Made by a program: the position numbers and the translations under genes
Shown: positions 24,535-33,061 of the stretch, piece after piece
Numbering within the stretch: the stretch's first letter is position 1
How the letters are laid out: every line of letters begins with the position of its first letter
The notes under the pieces: model-generated
The model's input: the letters and a program-made list of their open reading frames with translations, nothing else
Told to the model about the DNA's origin: nothing
Databases searched by the model: none
NCBI RefSeq assembly: GCF_002858745.1
Contig: NZ_PJRO01000021.1
Span: 48,624-112,623, forward strand
Length of the DNA: 64,000 nt
Direction of reading: 5' to 3'
DNA from: Mesorhizobium loti
GTDB taxonomy: Bacteria; Pseudomonadota; Alphaproteobacteria; Rhizobiales; Rhizobiaceae

Positions 24535-25674
24535 ATGGCCAATGTAAACAAAACTCCAGGCAAGGCGCGTCGTGCCGAGGTTGCTGGTGGCGGCTTTGCC
24601 GGCCTGACGGCCGCGATCGCTCTGAAGCAGGGCGGTTGGGACGTCAGGCTGCACGAAAAGAGTTCCGAGCTCCGGGCCTTCGGCGCAGGCATCTATCTCT
24701 GGCACAACGGCCTTCGTGTCCTTGAGGGACTCGGCGCGCTGGACGATGTCCTCCAAGGCTCCCACACGCCGCCGACATACGAAACCTGGATGCACAACAA
24801 GTCCGTTTCCAAGGAAACGTTCAACGGCCTGCCCTGGCGCATCATGACCCGCAGCCATCTGCATGATGCGCTGGTCAACCGCGCCCGTGCGTTGGGGGTC
24901 GACATTCGCGTCAATTCCGAGGCGGTCGCCGCCGATCCGGAAGGCCGCCTGACGCTTGAGAGCGGTGAGGTTCTCGAAGCCGACCTGATCGTCGGTGCCG
25001 ACGGCGTCGGCTCCAAGGTCAGGGATTCCATCGGCTTCAAGCAGGATCGATGGATTTCGAAAGACGGTCTCATCCGGCTGATCGTCCCACGCATGAAGAA
25101 GGAACTCGGTCATGGCGAATGGGACAACACCATCGACATGTGGAACTTCTGGCCGCGCGTCCAACGCATCCTCTATTCGCCTTGCAATGAGAATGAGCTC
25201 TATCTCGGCCTGATGGCTCCGGCCGCCGATCCGCGCGGGTCGGCAGTCCCGATCGACCTTGAGGTCTGGGTCGAGATGTTCCCTTTCCTGGAGCCATGCC
25301 TGGTCGAGGCGGCGAAGTTGAAAACCGCCCGATACGACAAATACGAGACGACCAAGCTGGACAGCTGGACACGAGGCAAGGTCGCCCTTGTCGGCGATGC
25401 CGCACATGCGATGTGCCCGGCGCTCGCCCAGGGTGCCGGTTGCGCGATGGTCAACGCTTTCAGCCTGTCGCAGGACCTGGAGATCGGCTCTTCAGTCGAA
25501 GACGCGCTCATCGATTGGGAGAAGCGCATCCGCCCGATCACCGATCGCTGCCAGGCATTGTCCGGCGAATACGCGGCGAACCGCTCGCTCTCGAACGGCA
25601 ACATGTTCACGCCGGCAGCCCTGGAAGCAGCGCGTTACGATCCGCTGCGCCGTGTCTACTCGTGGCCGCAGTGA
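24535..25674 (+). CDS. 2-methyl-3-hydroxypyridine-5-carboxylate oxygenase (MHPCO)
   Basis: MHPCO is an FAD-dependent aromatic hydroxylase that uses NAD(P)H and O2 to hydroxylate and open the pyridine ring, giving AAMS. The 379-residue protein has the FAD GxGxxG motif AGGGFAG (17-23), the DG motif LIVGADGVGSKVR and the GD motif GDAAHAMCPALAQGAG from 287. The sequence agrees nearly residue for residue with the M. loti enzyme as I remember it (for example SSELRAFGAGIYLWHNGLR and YETTKLDSWTRGKVALVGDA). This makes it the most secure anchor for calling the locus. Confidence 0.96.
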   Translation: MANVNKTPGKARRAEVAGGGFAGLTAAIALKQGGWDVRLHEKSSELRAFGAGIYLWHNGLRVLEGLGALDDVLQGSHTPPTYETWMHNKSVSKETFNGLPWRIMTRSHLHDALVNRARALGVDIRVNSEAVAADPEGRLTLESGEVLEADLIVGADGVGSKVRDSIGFKQDRWISKDGLIRLIVPRMKKELGHGEWDNTIDMWNFWPRVQRILYSPCNENELYLGLMAPAADPRGSAVPIDLEVWVEMFPFLEPCLVEAAKLKTARYDKYETTKLDSWTRGKVALVGDAAHAMCPALAQGAGCAMVNAFSLSQDLEIGSSVEDALIDWEKRIRPITDRCQALSGEYAANRSLSNGNMFTPAALEAARYDPLRRVYSWPQ

Positions 25675-25739
25675 TTTCGAGCGGCCGGTCAACAGATCAA
25701 TTGGTGCGGCGGAAGCTGTGCTCTCCCCAGGAGATGAAA

Positions 25740-26330
25740 ATGGAATATTCTGCAGAAGTCGAAAAACACTACGAGGTCCGGGGTTGGTACTCTACCGTTC
25801 ATGAAATCCGGCATGATGGCGGAGAGCCGGGTGATGCTCTCATCAAGGTTGCCGTAGGGGTTGTCATCCGCAATCCGTTTGCCGGCAAATTTGTCGCCGA
25901 TCTGTCCGATATTGTGAACCCCAGTCCGGCCATCGGTCACGCGCTCGGCGAACGGGCCGCGGCCCTGCTCGGCAACAGGCCGGTCAACAGCTACGGCAAG
26001 GGCGGCATCGCCGGCACGGCCGGCGAACAGGAACATGTCGTCGCCTGCATCACCACGCTGTTCGGAGATCCGCTGCGGCAGCAGGTCGGCGGCGGCCGGG
26101 CCTGGATCTCGTCGGTCAGCAAGGTCGCCGCTGCCGGCACGGCTATCGATATCCCTCTCGCCCACAAGGACGAGCTCTACATCCGTTCCCACTACGATGC
26201 GGTCACCTTCTCCGTGCCAGATGGCCCGCGTCCGGATGAGCTTCTGATCTGCGTCGCCGTCGCATCGGGTCCGCGCGTGCATGAACGTGTCGGGGGCAAA
26301 TCCGTCGCCGACTTCGAAGCCGCCGTATAG
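25740..26330 (+). CDS. Amino acid synthesis (AA_synth, DUF1185) family protein
   Basis: This 196-residue protein belongs to a family of unproven function. It starts at the ATG at 25740, six bases after AGGAG; the ATG at 25734 is too close to that site. Family features include EIRHDGGEP, VGVVIRNPFAGKFVADLSD, VNSYGKGGIAGTAGEQEH and a C-terminal VAVASGPRVHERVGG. It is cytosolic, with no signal peptide. It lies inside the B6 operon between MHPCO and the PEBP protein, but none of the nine known steps needs it. A role as an isomerase, hydrolase or intermediate-handling protein is speculation. Confidence 0.8.
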   Translation: MEYSAEVEKHYEVRGWYSTVHEIRHDGGEPGDALIKVAVGVVIRNPFAGKFVADLSDIVNPSPAIGHALGERAAALLGNRPVNSYGKGGIAGTAGEQEHVVACITTLFGDPLRQQVGGGRAWISSVSKVAAAGTAIDIPLAHKDELYIRSHYDAVTFSVPDGPRPDELLICVAVASGPRVHERVGGKSVADFEAAV

Positions 26331-26354
26331 CTCGATCGAAAAAGGACAAATTCC

Positions 26355-26813
26355 ATGCCCCTGAACATCAAGGACCTCAAGATCACCTCGGCGGACTTCC
26401 AGTCGCTTGGCAAACTGCGCGACGAGCATGCCGGCGACAAGGGCAACGTATTGCCCAGGCTGACCGTCAGCGGTGTCCCGGCAGGTGCGAAAGAGCTTGC
26501 GGTCATCTGTCATGACCCGGACGCGCCTCTGGCCAACGGTTTCACGCATTGGGTCGTCTACGGCATCGACCCGTCGACCACCGATCTTTCCGACGCGCAG
26601 GAAAAGTTCCGCGTCGGACCCAATGGTGCTGGCCACATGCAGTATTACGGACCGCAGCCGCCCGCTGGCCATGGCGAACATCACTACTATTTCTGGGTCT
26701 ACGCCCTCGACACGAAGGTCGACGGGACGCCCAACCGGGAGGAATTTCTGCAGAAATACGCCGGCAACATCATCGAGCAGAACCGCATCGTCGGCATCTA
26801 CGAAAACAAGTGA
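26355..26813 (+). CDS. YbhB/YbcL-type phosphatidylethanolamine-binding family protein
   Basis: The 152-residue protein is a PEBP (Raf kinase inhibitor-like) domain. It carries the conserved ligand-pocket motifs AVICHDPDAPLANGFTHWVVYGI and GPQPPAGHGEHHYYFWVYALD (in overlapping blocks at about 48-70 and 98-118). No signal peptide is seen, so it should be cytosolic, as is YbhB. It lies between the AA_synth protein and the decarboxylase of the B6 pathway with short gaps, so it is co-expressed with them. Its role is unknown; PEBPs have an anion-binding pocket that could hold an acidic intermediate. Confidence 0.87.
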   Translation: MPLNIKDLKITSADFQSLGKLRDEHAGDKGNVLPRLTVSGVPAGAKELAVICHDPDAPLANGFTHWVVYGIDPSTTDLSDAQEKFRVGPNGAGHMQYYGPQPPAGHGEHHYYFWVYALDTKVDGTPNREEFLQKYAGNIIEQNRIVGIYENK

Positions 26814-26887
26814 ACTGCGCGGTTCCGGCGATCAAAGAACAACAACAAAAAACGATCGCCGCCGTTGTGTAATGGGAGAATTCGAGA

Positions 26888-27610
26888 ATGACGGACAGCA
26901 ACAGCACGCACCAGACGGTCTTCCAGGAGCTGGTCACAGCGACCAAGATCCTGCTGAACGAGGGCATCCTGGATACGTTCGGACACATCAGTGCCCGTGA
27001 TCCGGAAGATCCGCAAAGCTTCTTCCTCGCTCAGAAGCTTGCTCCGAGCCTGATAACGGTCGACGACATCCTGCGTTTCAATCTCGAAGGCGAAACGTCC
27101 GACAATCGGCCGTCCTACTTGGAGCGCTACATTCACAGCGAAATCTACAAGGCGCGGCCGGACGTCAACTGCGTGCTGCACAGCCATTCCCCGGCCGTGC
27201 TCCCATACTGCTTTACCGACACACCGCTGCGCCCAGTCACGCATATGGGTGCATTCATGGGCGAGGCCGTACCCGTCTATGAAATCCGCGACAAGCAGGG
27301 TGACGAGACCGATCTTTTCGGCGGCGGCCACGGCGTCTGCGCGGATATCGCCGAAAGCCTCGGTGACCAGACAGTGGTCCTCATGGCACGCCACGGCGTG
27401 GTGAACGTCGGCAGTTCTGTCCGCGAGGTCGTGTTCCGCGCTTTCTATCTCGAGCAGGAAGCCAAGGCGCTCACGGCCGGACTCCAGATAGGCAAGATCA
27501 AATACCTGACGCCCGGCGAGGTGAAGACGGCAGGCGCGCTTGTCGGCAAACAGATCGACCGGGGATGGGATCACTGGTCGCAGCGCCTCAAGGAAAAGGG
27601 CCTGGCCTAG
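26888..27610 (+). CDS. 3-hydroxy-2-methylpyridine-4,5-dicarboxylate 4-decarboxylase
   Basis: This enzyme removes the 4-carboxylate to give 2-methyl-3-hydroxypyridine-5-carboxylate, the MHPCO substrate. The 240-residue protein has the class II aldolase/adducin fold. Its metal ligands are visible as H98 and H100 in VLHSHSP and H169 in MARHGVV, with the acidic E80 in YLERYIHSE. The ILDTFGHISARDP block is the family N-terminal signature. The closest characterised relative recalled is the M. loti decarboxylase. GGGAGAA precedes the ATG at 26888. Confidence 0.92.
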   Translation: MTDSNSTHQTVFQELVTATKILLNEGILDTFGHISARDPEDPQSFFLAQKLAPSLITVDDILRFNLEGETSDNRPSYLERYIHSEIYKARPDVNCVLHSHSPAVLPYCFTDTPLRPVTHMGAFMGEAVPVYEIRDKQGDETDLFGGGHGVCADIAESLGDQTVVLMARHGVVNVGSSVREVVFRAFYLEQEAKALTAGLQIGKIKYLTPGEVKTAGALVGKQIDRGWDHWSQRLKEKGLA

Positions 27611-27636
27611 CGCCAGCGGGTCTTTGAACACTCCTG

Positions 27637-27654
27637 GCAGGGCCAGAGCCCTGC
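27637..27654 (+). terminator. Small hairpin between decarboxylase and GMC dehydrogenase genes
   Basis: GCAGGGC (27637-27643) and GCCCTGC (27648-27654) form a 7-bp stem with a CAGA loop in the 111-bp gap. No T-run follows, so any termination would be partial. Confidence 0.3.
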
Positions 27655-27721
27655 GAGAGCATCCGGCTCCGTTCTTGAATAACGCTTCGGGGCCAGAGCG
27701 TCAGGCGAAAGCAGTAGAACC

Positions 27722-29356
27722 ATGCCGCACGTGGAAAGCTACGACTACATCATCGTTGGGGCAGGATCGGCCGGTTGCGTGCTCGCCAACCGGCTGAGCG
27801 CCGACCCGCGATGTTCGGTGCTGCTGCTCGAGGCGGGTGGCTGGGATCGTGACCCGATGATCCATATCCCGCTTGGATGGGGCAAGATCCTGACCGAACG
27901 CCGTCATGACTGGATGTATTTCTGCGAACCCGAGGACAATGTCGGCGGCCGCCGCGTCGAGTGCGCGCGCGGCAAGGTCATCGGCGGATCGTCGTCGACC
28001 AACGCCATGGCCTATGTGCGAGGAAATCGCGGCGACTACGACCGTTGGGCCGCCAGCGGCCTGCGCGACTGGTCGTATGAAAAAGTCCTGCCCTATTTCC
28101 GGAAGCAGGAAAGCTGGGAGGGCGGCGGCGGCCACTTTCGCGGCGGCAACGGTCCGCTCAGCACCCAGTTCTGCCGCTACAAGGACACGCTGATCGACGC
28201 ATTTGCGCAAGCCAGCGTGCACGCCGGCTATGCGCAGACCAACGACTACAATGGCGAGCGGCAGGAAGGTTTCGGCCGCCTCCAGATGACGATCTCGAAA
28301 GGCCGGCGCAGCTCGACCGCGTCCGCCTATCTGCGGCCTGCCCTGAAGCGGCCCAACCTGACCGTGCTGACCGGAGCGATGGCGACCAAGATCGTCCTGG
28401 AGGGCACGCGCGCCACCGGGGTAGCGATACGTCATCAAGGCAGCGAGCGGACGGTCGTCGCCCGCAAGGAAGTGCTGCTCTCGGGCGGCGTCATCAACAC
28501 GCCGCAATTGCTGATGCTGTCTGGTATCGGGGCGCCGGATGAGCTCGCTGCGCACGGTATCCAGACACAGGTCAACCTGCCGTCCGTCGGCAAGAACCTG
28601 CAGGACCATGTCTCGGTCATCCTCATGTACCGGCGCCGGACCCCTGGCCCGTTCCTGCGCAACATGCGTGCGGACCGGATCGGGTTCGACTTCCTCAAGA
28701 CCTATCTCACGGGGCAGGGTTTTTCGGCGGATGTGCCCGGCGGCGTGGTCGCCTTCCTGAAAAGCGCTCCGGAGCGGCCGTTGCCGGATGTACAGCTGCT
28801 GTTCACGGCGGCTCCGCTCGCCGCATGGCCATATCTCAAGCCGTTCAAGGCGCCGTTCGCGGACGGTTTCGCGACGCGCATCGTGGCAACACAGCCTGAA
28901 AGCCGGGGAACGGTGAAACTGGCCTCGGCCGATCCTTTGGCCGCCCCGCTGATCCATCAGAACTTCCTCGCCTCGCCGAAAGACTGGCAATCGCTGCGCG
29001 CCGGCTTCCGGGTGGCAAGGGATCTCGCGGCACAGCCTTCCATGCAGCCCTTCATCGAGGCGGAGTTCTTTCCCGGCCCGAAGTGCCAGAGCGACGACGA
29101 TATCGACGAGCATATCCGCAAGACCTCCATCACCGTGCATCACCCGGCCGGCACCTGCCGGATGGGTGCCGATGCGGCCTCTGTTGTCGATCCGGAATTG
29201 CGCATTCGCGGCGTCGACGGGCTGCGCGTGGTGGACGCTTCCGTCATGCCCGACCTGGTCTGCGGCAACATCAACGCGGCAGTGATCATGATTGCCGAGA
29301 AAGCCGCCGATCTCATCGCGGCATCAAAAGCAGAAATAGAAAGCAGGGCAGCGTGA
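27722..29356 (+). CDS. 4-pyridoxate dehydrogenase (GMC family)
   Basis: This enzyme is the likely FAD-dependent dehydrogenase that oxidises the 5-hydroxymethyl group of 4-pyridoxate to the aldehyde, giving 5-formyl-3-hydroxy-2-methylpyridine-4-carboxylate. The 544-residue GMC protein has the FAD motif YIIVGAGSAGCVLANRLS (9-26), the signature ARGKVIGGSSSTNAMAYVRGN and the active-site pair HHPAGTCRMG (473-482) with N518 in GNINAAV. The assignment rests on its position directly before the next pathway dehydrogenase and on recalled M. loti gene order. By sequence alone it could be another choline-dehydrogenase-like enzyme. Its stop overlaps the next start (TGATG). Confidence 0.85.
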   Translation: MPHVESYDYIIVGAGSAGCVLANRLSADPRCSVLLLEAGGWDRDPMIHIPLGWGKILTERRHDWMYFCEPEDNVGGRRVECARGKVIGGSSSTNAMAYVRGNRGDYDRWAASGLRDWSYEKVLPYFRKQESWEGGGGHFRGGNGPLSTQFCRYKDTLIDAFAQASVHAGYAQTNDYNGERQEGFGRLQMTISKGRRSSTASAYLRPALKRPNLTVLTGAMATKIVLEGTRATGVAIRHQGSERTVVARKEVLLSGGVINTPQLLMLSGIGAPDELAAHGIQTQVNLPSVGKNLQDHVSVILMYRRRTPGPFLRNMRADRIGFDFLKTYLTGQGFSADVPGGVVAFLKSAPERPLPDVQLLFTAAPLAAWPYLKPFKAPFADGFATRIVATQPESRGTVKLASADPLAAPLIHQNFLASPKDWQSLRAGFRVARDLAAQPSMQPFIEAEFFPGPKCQSDDDIDEHIRKTSITVHHPAGTCRMGADAASVVDPELRIRGVDGLRVVDASVMPDLVCGNINAAVIMIAEKAADLIAASKAEIESRAA

Positions 29357-30285
29357 TGATCCAGCGTATCGCCATCATCGGTCTGGGCACGATGGGGCCG
29401 GGCATGGCCGCAAGGCTCGCCAGGGGCGGCCTGCATGTGACCGCCTACGATGTCGCCCCGGCCGCGATCGAACGCGCGCGCGCCATGCTGGCCACGGCAG
29501 AAGGTGTTCTCGACGCCCTGGGTATCGCGCCGCCGTCGGCGGGTGCCGGAACTGTTCACTTCACCGACGATATCGGCGCGGCGGTCTCCGGCGCCGATCT
29601 CATCATCGAGAACGTTCCCGAGAACATTGCGATCAAGGCCGATGTCTATCGCGCCATCGACGGCCTGATTGCATCGGACACCATCGTGGCATCGGATACG
29701 TCGGGCATTCCGATCACCCAGCTGCAGGCGCATATCTCGCATCCCGAGCGGATGGTGGGCATGCACTGGTCGAATCCGCCGCACATCATCCCGATGATCG
29801 AGGTGATCGGCGGCGAGAAGACCGCGCCGCAGACCGTGGCGACGATCCGCGAGCTCATCCGCTCGATCGGCCTGTTGCCGGTGGTGGTGAAGAAGGATGT
29901 TCCGGGCTTTGTCGAGAACCGCGTGCTCTATGCGCTGCTGCGCGAGGCGGTCGATCTCGTCGAACGCGGCGTCATCGAGCCGGAAGACCTCGACACCTGC
30001 GTGTCCTGGGGCATCGGCTACAAGATCGCCGTGGTCGGTCCGATGGCGCTGCTCGATATGGCAGGCCTGGACATCTACAAGTCCGTCTCGTCGTTCCTGA
30101 ACGCCGATCTTTCCAATCGTGACGACGTGGCACCGATGGTGCTGGAGAAAACCGGCGCATCGAAGCTCGGCATCAAGTCGGGCGAAGGCATGTTCTCCTA
30201 CACGCCCGAGCAGACCAAGACGCTGCAGGCCGAGCGGGCGCGCAAGCTGGTGGCGGTGCGGCGCATCCTGGAAGGCCGAGAGTAG
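29356..30285 (+). CDS. 5-formyl-3-hydroxy-2-methylpyridine-4-carboxylate 5-dehydrogenase
   Basis: This NAD-dependent enzyme oxidises the 5-formyl group to the 4,5-dicarboxylate. The 309-residue protein belongs to the 3-hydroxyacyl-CoA dehydrogenase family, unusual for an aldehyde oxidation. The NAD motif is GLGTMG (9-14). The catalytic His is H137 in GMHWSNPPHIIPM, and VPGFVENRVLYALLREA opens the C-terminal helical domain. It matches the recalled M. loti enzyme almost throughout. The ATG at 29356 shares one base with the upstream stop codon, indicating translational coupling to the enzyme that makes its substrate. Confidence 0.93.
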   Translation: MIQRIAIIGLGTMGPGMAARLARGGLHVTAYDVAPAAIERARAMLATAEGVLDALGIAPPSAGAGTVHFTDDIGAAVSGADLIIENVPENIAIKADVYRAIDGLIASDTIVASDTSGIPITQLQAHISHPERMVGMHWSNPPHIIPMIEVIGGEKTAPQTVATIRELIRSIGLLPVVVKKDVPGFVENRVLYALLREAVDLVERGVIEPEDLDTCVSWGIGYKIAVVGPMALLDMAGLDIYKSVSSFLNADLSNRDDVAPMVLEKTGASKLGIKSGEGMFSYTPEQTKTLQAERARKLVAVRRILEGRE

Positions 30286-30343
30286 CCGATGGATCGCAAC
30301 ACACAAACAAGCGGCTGGGTCGGGACGCACGGAGGTGCAAGCC

Positions 30344-31174
30344 ATGCGCATTGATACGATCCGGGCAGACGGCGGCAAGCCGGCCCACATCCGCCATGAC
30401 GACCTCATCTCCGTCAAAGGCGTCTCGGTGGTCTACGCCCGCCAACTGGTCCTCCAGAACATCGATCTGTCGGTGCCGAAGGGCTCCTTTGTCTCGCTGA
30501 TCGGCCCGTCCGGTTGCGGCAAGAGCACCTTGCTCAAGGTGCTGGCCGGGCTGGTCGAGCCGACGAGCGGCAGCGTTTCGATCGGCGGGCTTTCGCCGGT
30601 CGAGGCAGCGCGCAAGCGCATGATCGGCGTCGTCTTCCAGGATGCCAATCTGCTGCCGTGGAAGAATGCCGTCGACAATGCCTCCCTGCTGCTCGGCATC
30701 GCCGACAGGTCGCTCTCGCGCGCCGAGCTGCGGGCACGCGGACAGGAGATGCTGGAGCTGGTGGGGCTCGGCGATTCCGCCCACAAGCGGCCGAACGAAT
30801 TGTCCGGTGGCATGCGGCAGCGGGTCGCCATCGCCCGGGCGCTGGCGCTCGACCCGGCAGTGCTGTTGATGGACGAACCGTTCGGCGCGCTCGATGCCAT
30901 CACCCGCGACTCGATGGGGCAGTCGCTGCTGGAGATCTGGCAGCGCACCGGCAAGACGATCGTGCTCGTCACCCACTCGATCGACGAAGCCATCCACCTT
31001 TCGCGCCATGTCCACGCCCTCGGCATCAAGCCTGGACGCATCACCGGCAGCATCGACATCGGCCTGCCTTACCCGCGCGACCTGGCCGTGACGGAAGATC
31101 CGGAATTCGTGCGGCTGGTCGTCCAGCTGCGCACCATGCTGCGCGCCAGCCATCAACCGGGAGACGCATCATGA
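30344..31174 (+). CDS. ABC transporter ATP-binding protein (TauB/SsuB/ThiZ class)
   Basis: The 276-residue ATPase has Walker A GPSGCGKST, Q-loop VFQDANLLPW, signature LSGGMRQR, Walker B VLLMDEPFGALD and the switch His in VTHSIDEA. The TauB-like class drives uptake of sulfonates, nitrate or thiamine/pyrimidine precursors. The ATG at 30344 follows GGAGG (30331-30335). It begins a three-gene importer (ATPase, permease, NMT1-type binding protein) placed directly after B6 pathway genes, so a B6 vitamer or pyridine carboxylate is the likely cargo (inference). Confidence 0.93.
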   Translation: MRIDTIRADGGKPAHIRHDDLISVKGVSVVYARQLVLQNIDLSVPKGSFVSLIGPSGCGKSTLLKVLAGLVEPTSGSVSIGGLSPVEAARKRMIGVVFQDANLLPWKNAVDNASLLLGIADRSLSRAELRARGQEMLELVGLGDSAHKRPNELSGGMRQRVAIARALALDPAVLLMDEPFGALDAITRDSMGQSLLEIWQRTGKTIVLVTHSIDEAIHLSRHVHALGIKPGRITGSIDIGLPYPRDLAVTEDPEFVRLVVQLRTMLRASHQPGDAS

Positions 31175-31980
31175 GCGATCAACCCATGACCGCCGAGCCT
31201 CGGTCGGCCTCCGCTTTTGCCGCCGCGACAAGCAGCTGGCTGCCTGCGGTCATTCTCCTGCTGGCCACGATCGTGGCCTGGGAAGCCGTGGTGCGGATCT
31301 TCGCCATTTCGTCCTTCATCATCCCCGCCCCGTCGGAGATCGCGCAGTCGCTGGTCGCCCAGTGGGGAACGTTGATGCAGGCCACGCTGGTGACGGCGGC
31401 CGAGATCCTGCTCGGCTTCGTCGTCTCGGTCGTCGTCGGGGTCGCCATCGCGCTGGTCATCGTGCGTTTCGACTGGCTGGGCCGGGCGCTCTATCCGCTG
31501 GTGGTGCTGTTCCAGAACGTGCCCAAGGTGGCGCTGGCGCCCATCTTCATCCTCTGGTTCGGCTATGGGCTCGCACCCAAGATCGGCCTGATCCTGGTCA
31601 TCGCCTTCTTCCCGGTGACGCTGTCGATGCTGGCGGGCATGCAGTCGGTGGACCGCTCGCTGCTGTCGCTGATGGATTCCGTCGGTGCCAGCCGCACGCA
31701 GATCCTGTTCAGGATCCGGGTTCCGCATTCGCTGCCGAATCTGATGGCGGGAACCAAGATCGCTGCCACGCTGAGCGTCATCGGCGCCATCGTCGGCGAA
31801 TTCGCCGGCGCCTCGGACGGGCTGGGCTACGTCATCCAGTTCGCCTCGACCCAGCTCGACACCGCATTGGTCTTCGCGGCGCTTCTGCTCGTCTCCGTGC
31901 TCGGCATCGCCTTCTACTACGCGGCCGAGATCCTCGAACGCATCGTGGTGCCGTGGGCGCCGAAATTCAGCCACGCCTAG
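31171..31980 (+). CDS. ABC transporter permease (TauC/SsuC/ThiX class)
   Basis: This 269-residue inner-membrane protein has about six hydrophobic segments. FNVPKVALAPIFILWFGYG-type sequence at residues about 111-130 and the EAA-like loop MDSVGASRTQILFRIRVPHSLPNL are diagnostic of the TauC group. The ATG at 31171 overlaps the stop of the ATPase gene (ATGA). It should homodimerise and work with the flanking ATPase and binding protein. Confidence 0.93.
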   Translation: MSDQPMTAEPRSASAFAAATSSWLPAVILLLATIVAWEAVVRIFAISSFIIPAPSEIAQSLVAQWGTLMQATLVTAAEILLGFVVSVVVGVAIALVIVRFDWLGRALYPLVVLFQNVPKVALAPIFILWFGYGLAPKIGLILVIAFFPVTLSMLAGMQSVDRSLLSLMDSVGASRTQILFRIRVPHSLPNLMAGTKIAATLSVIGAIVGEFAGASDGLGYVIQFASTQLDTALVFAALLLVSVLGIAFYYAAEILERIVVPWAPKFSHA

Positions 31981-32016
31981 GGCTCTGGGCAGTCAACGAC
32001 AGGGAAGGATCGAACA

Positions 32017-33027
32017 ATGCTGAGACGCTCTTTTATCAAGGCAGCCGCGCTTGCCGCGTTTGCCGGCGCACTTGGCTTCTCCAGCGCCACGCTGGCGGCC
32101 GACACGGTCAACGTCCAGCTCGACTGGGTGGTGCGTGGCAATCACGCCATGTTCTTCGTAGCCAAGGAAAAGGGCTTCTTCGCCAAGAACGACATCGACC
32201 TTGCCGAGATCCGCAAGGGCTCCGGGTCGCCGGATGCCATGCGGCTGGTGGGCAATGAGAATGCCGATTTCGGCTTCGGCGACCTGCCCACGCTCGCCGT
32301 CGCGCGGTCGCAGAAGGTCCCGGTCGTGGCGCTCGCCGCCGTCAACCAGCGCTCGCCGCTGGCGATCATCTCGCTTGCCAAGACGTTGAAACTCAGCAAG
32401 CCGGAAGACCTCAAGGGGCTGACCATCGGCATCCATCCGGCTGGCTCGACCTATATCTTCTTCAGGGGCTTCCTCGCCGCCAACGGCCTGACCGAGAAGG
32501 ACATGACGCTGAACAGCGTGTCGCCGCCCTATGAGAGCTACCTGCTGCTGGGACGTGTCCAGACGGTGGTCGGCTATGTCGACGCGGAGGTTCCTGAGCT
32601 GGAAGCCAAGGCCGGTGGCCCGGGTTCGCTCAGCATCATGATGGGGGCCGACCATGGCTGGAAGGCTTACGGCTCCGGCCTGTTCACCTCGGAGAAGATG
32701 ATCAAGGACAAGCCCGACGTCGTGCGGCGCTTCGTCAAGGCCTATCGCGAAGCCTTCGACTATGTTGTCGCCCACCCCGAAGAAGCCGCCGAGATCACGG
32801 CCAAGGCAGCCCCGGGCTATGCGGACAAGAAGGACGTGCTGCTGGCGCAGATCAACGCCGACATCGCCTCGACCTTCACCAGCGACGAAACCAAGGAACA
32901 CGGCCTTGGCTGGATGAGCAAGACGCAGTGGGAAGAGACGCTGAAGACGCTCAGCGATCAGGGCGTGCTGAAGGCGCCGCTATCGGCCGACGAGACCTTC
33001 ACCGACAAGTTTCTGGCGAAGGAATAG
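32017..33027 (+). CDS. ABC transporter substrate-binding protein, NMT1/THI5-like
   Basis: This 336-residue exported protein starts with LRRSFIKAAALAAFAGALG and has a cleavage site near LAA. The mature part is an NMT1/THI5-like domain: VNVQLDWVVRGNHAMFFVAKEKGFF in overlapping blocks, then GDLPTLAVARSQ and GIHPAGSTY. Relatives bind pyrimidine precursors of thiamine, riboflavin or taurine. THI5 itself uses PLP, so a pyridine-ring ligand fits the fold (inference). It is the last gene of the three-gene importer inside the B6 locus and is a candidate pyridoxine or pyridoxic acid receptor. Confidence 0.92.
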   Translation: MLRRSFIKAAALAAFAGALGFSSATLAADTVNVQLDWVVRGNHAMFFVAKEKGFFAKNDIDLAEIRKGSGSPDAMRLVGNENADFGFGDLPTLAVARSQKVPVVALAAVNQRSPLAIISLAKTLKLSKPEDLKGLTIGIHPAGSTYIFFRGFLAANGLTEKDMTLNSVSPPYESYLLLGRVQTVVGYVDAEVPELEAKAGGPGSLSIMMGADHGWKAYGSGLFTSEKMIKDKPDVVRRFVKAYREAFDYVVAHPEEAAEITAKAAPGYADKKDVLLAQINADIASTFTSDETKEHGLGWMSKTQWEETLKTLSDQGVLKAPLSADETFTDKFLAKE

Positions 33028-33061
33028 GCGCGATGCGTGGGCGGCACGGACCGATGAGCGC

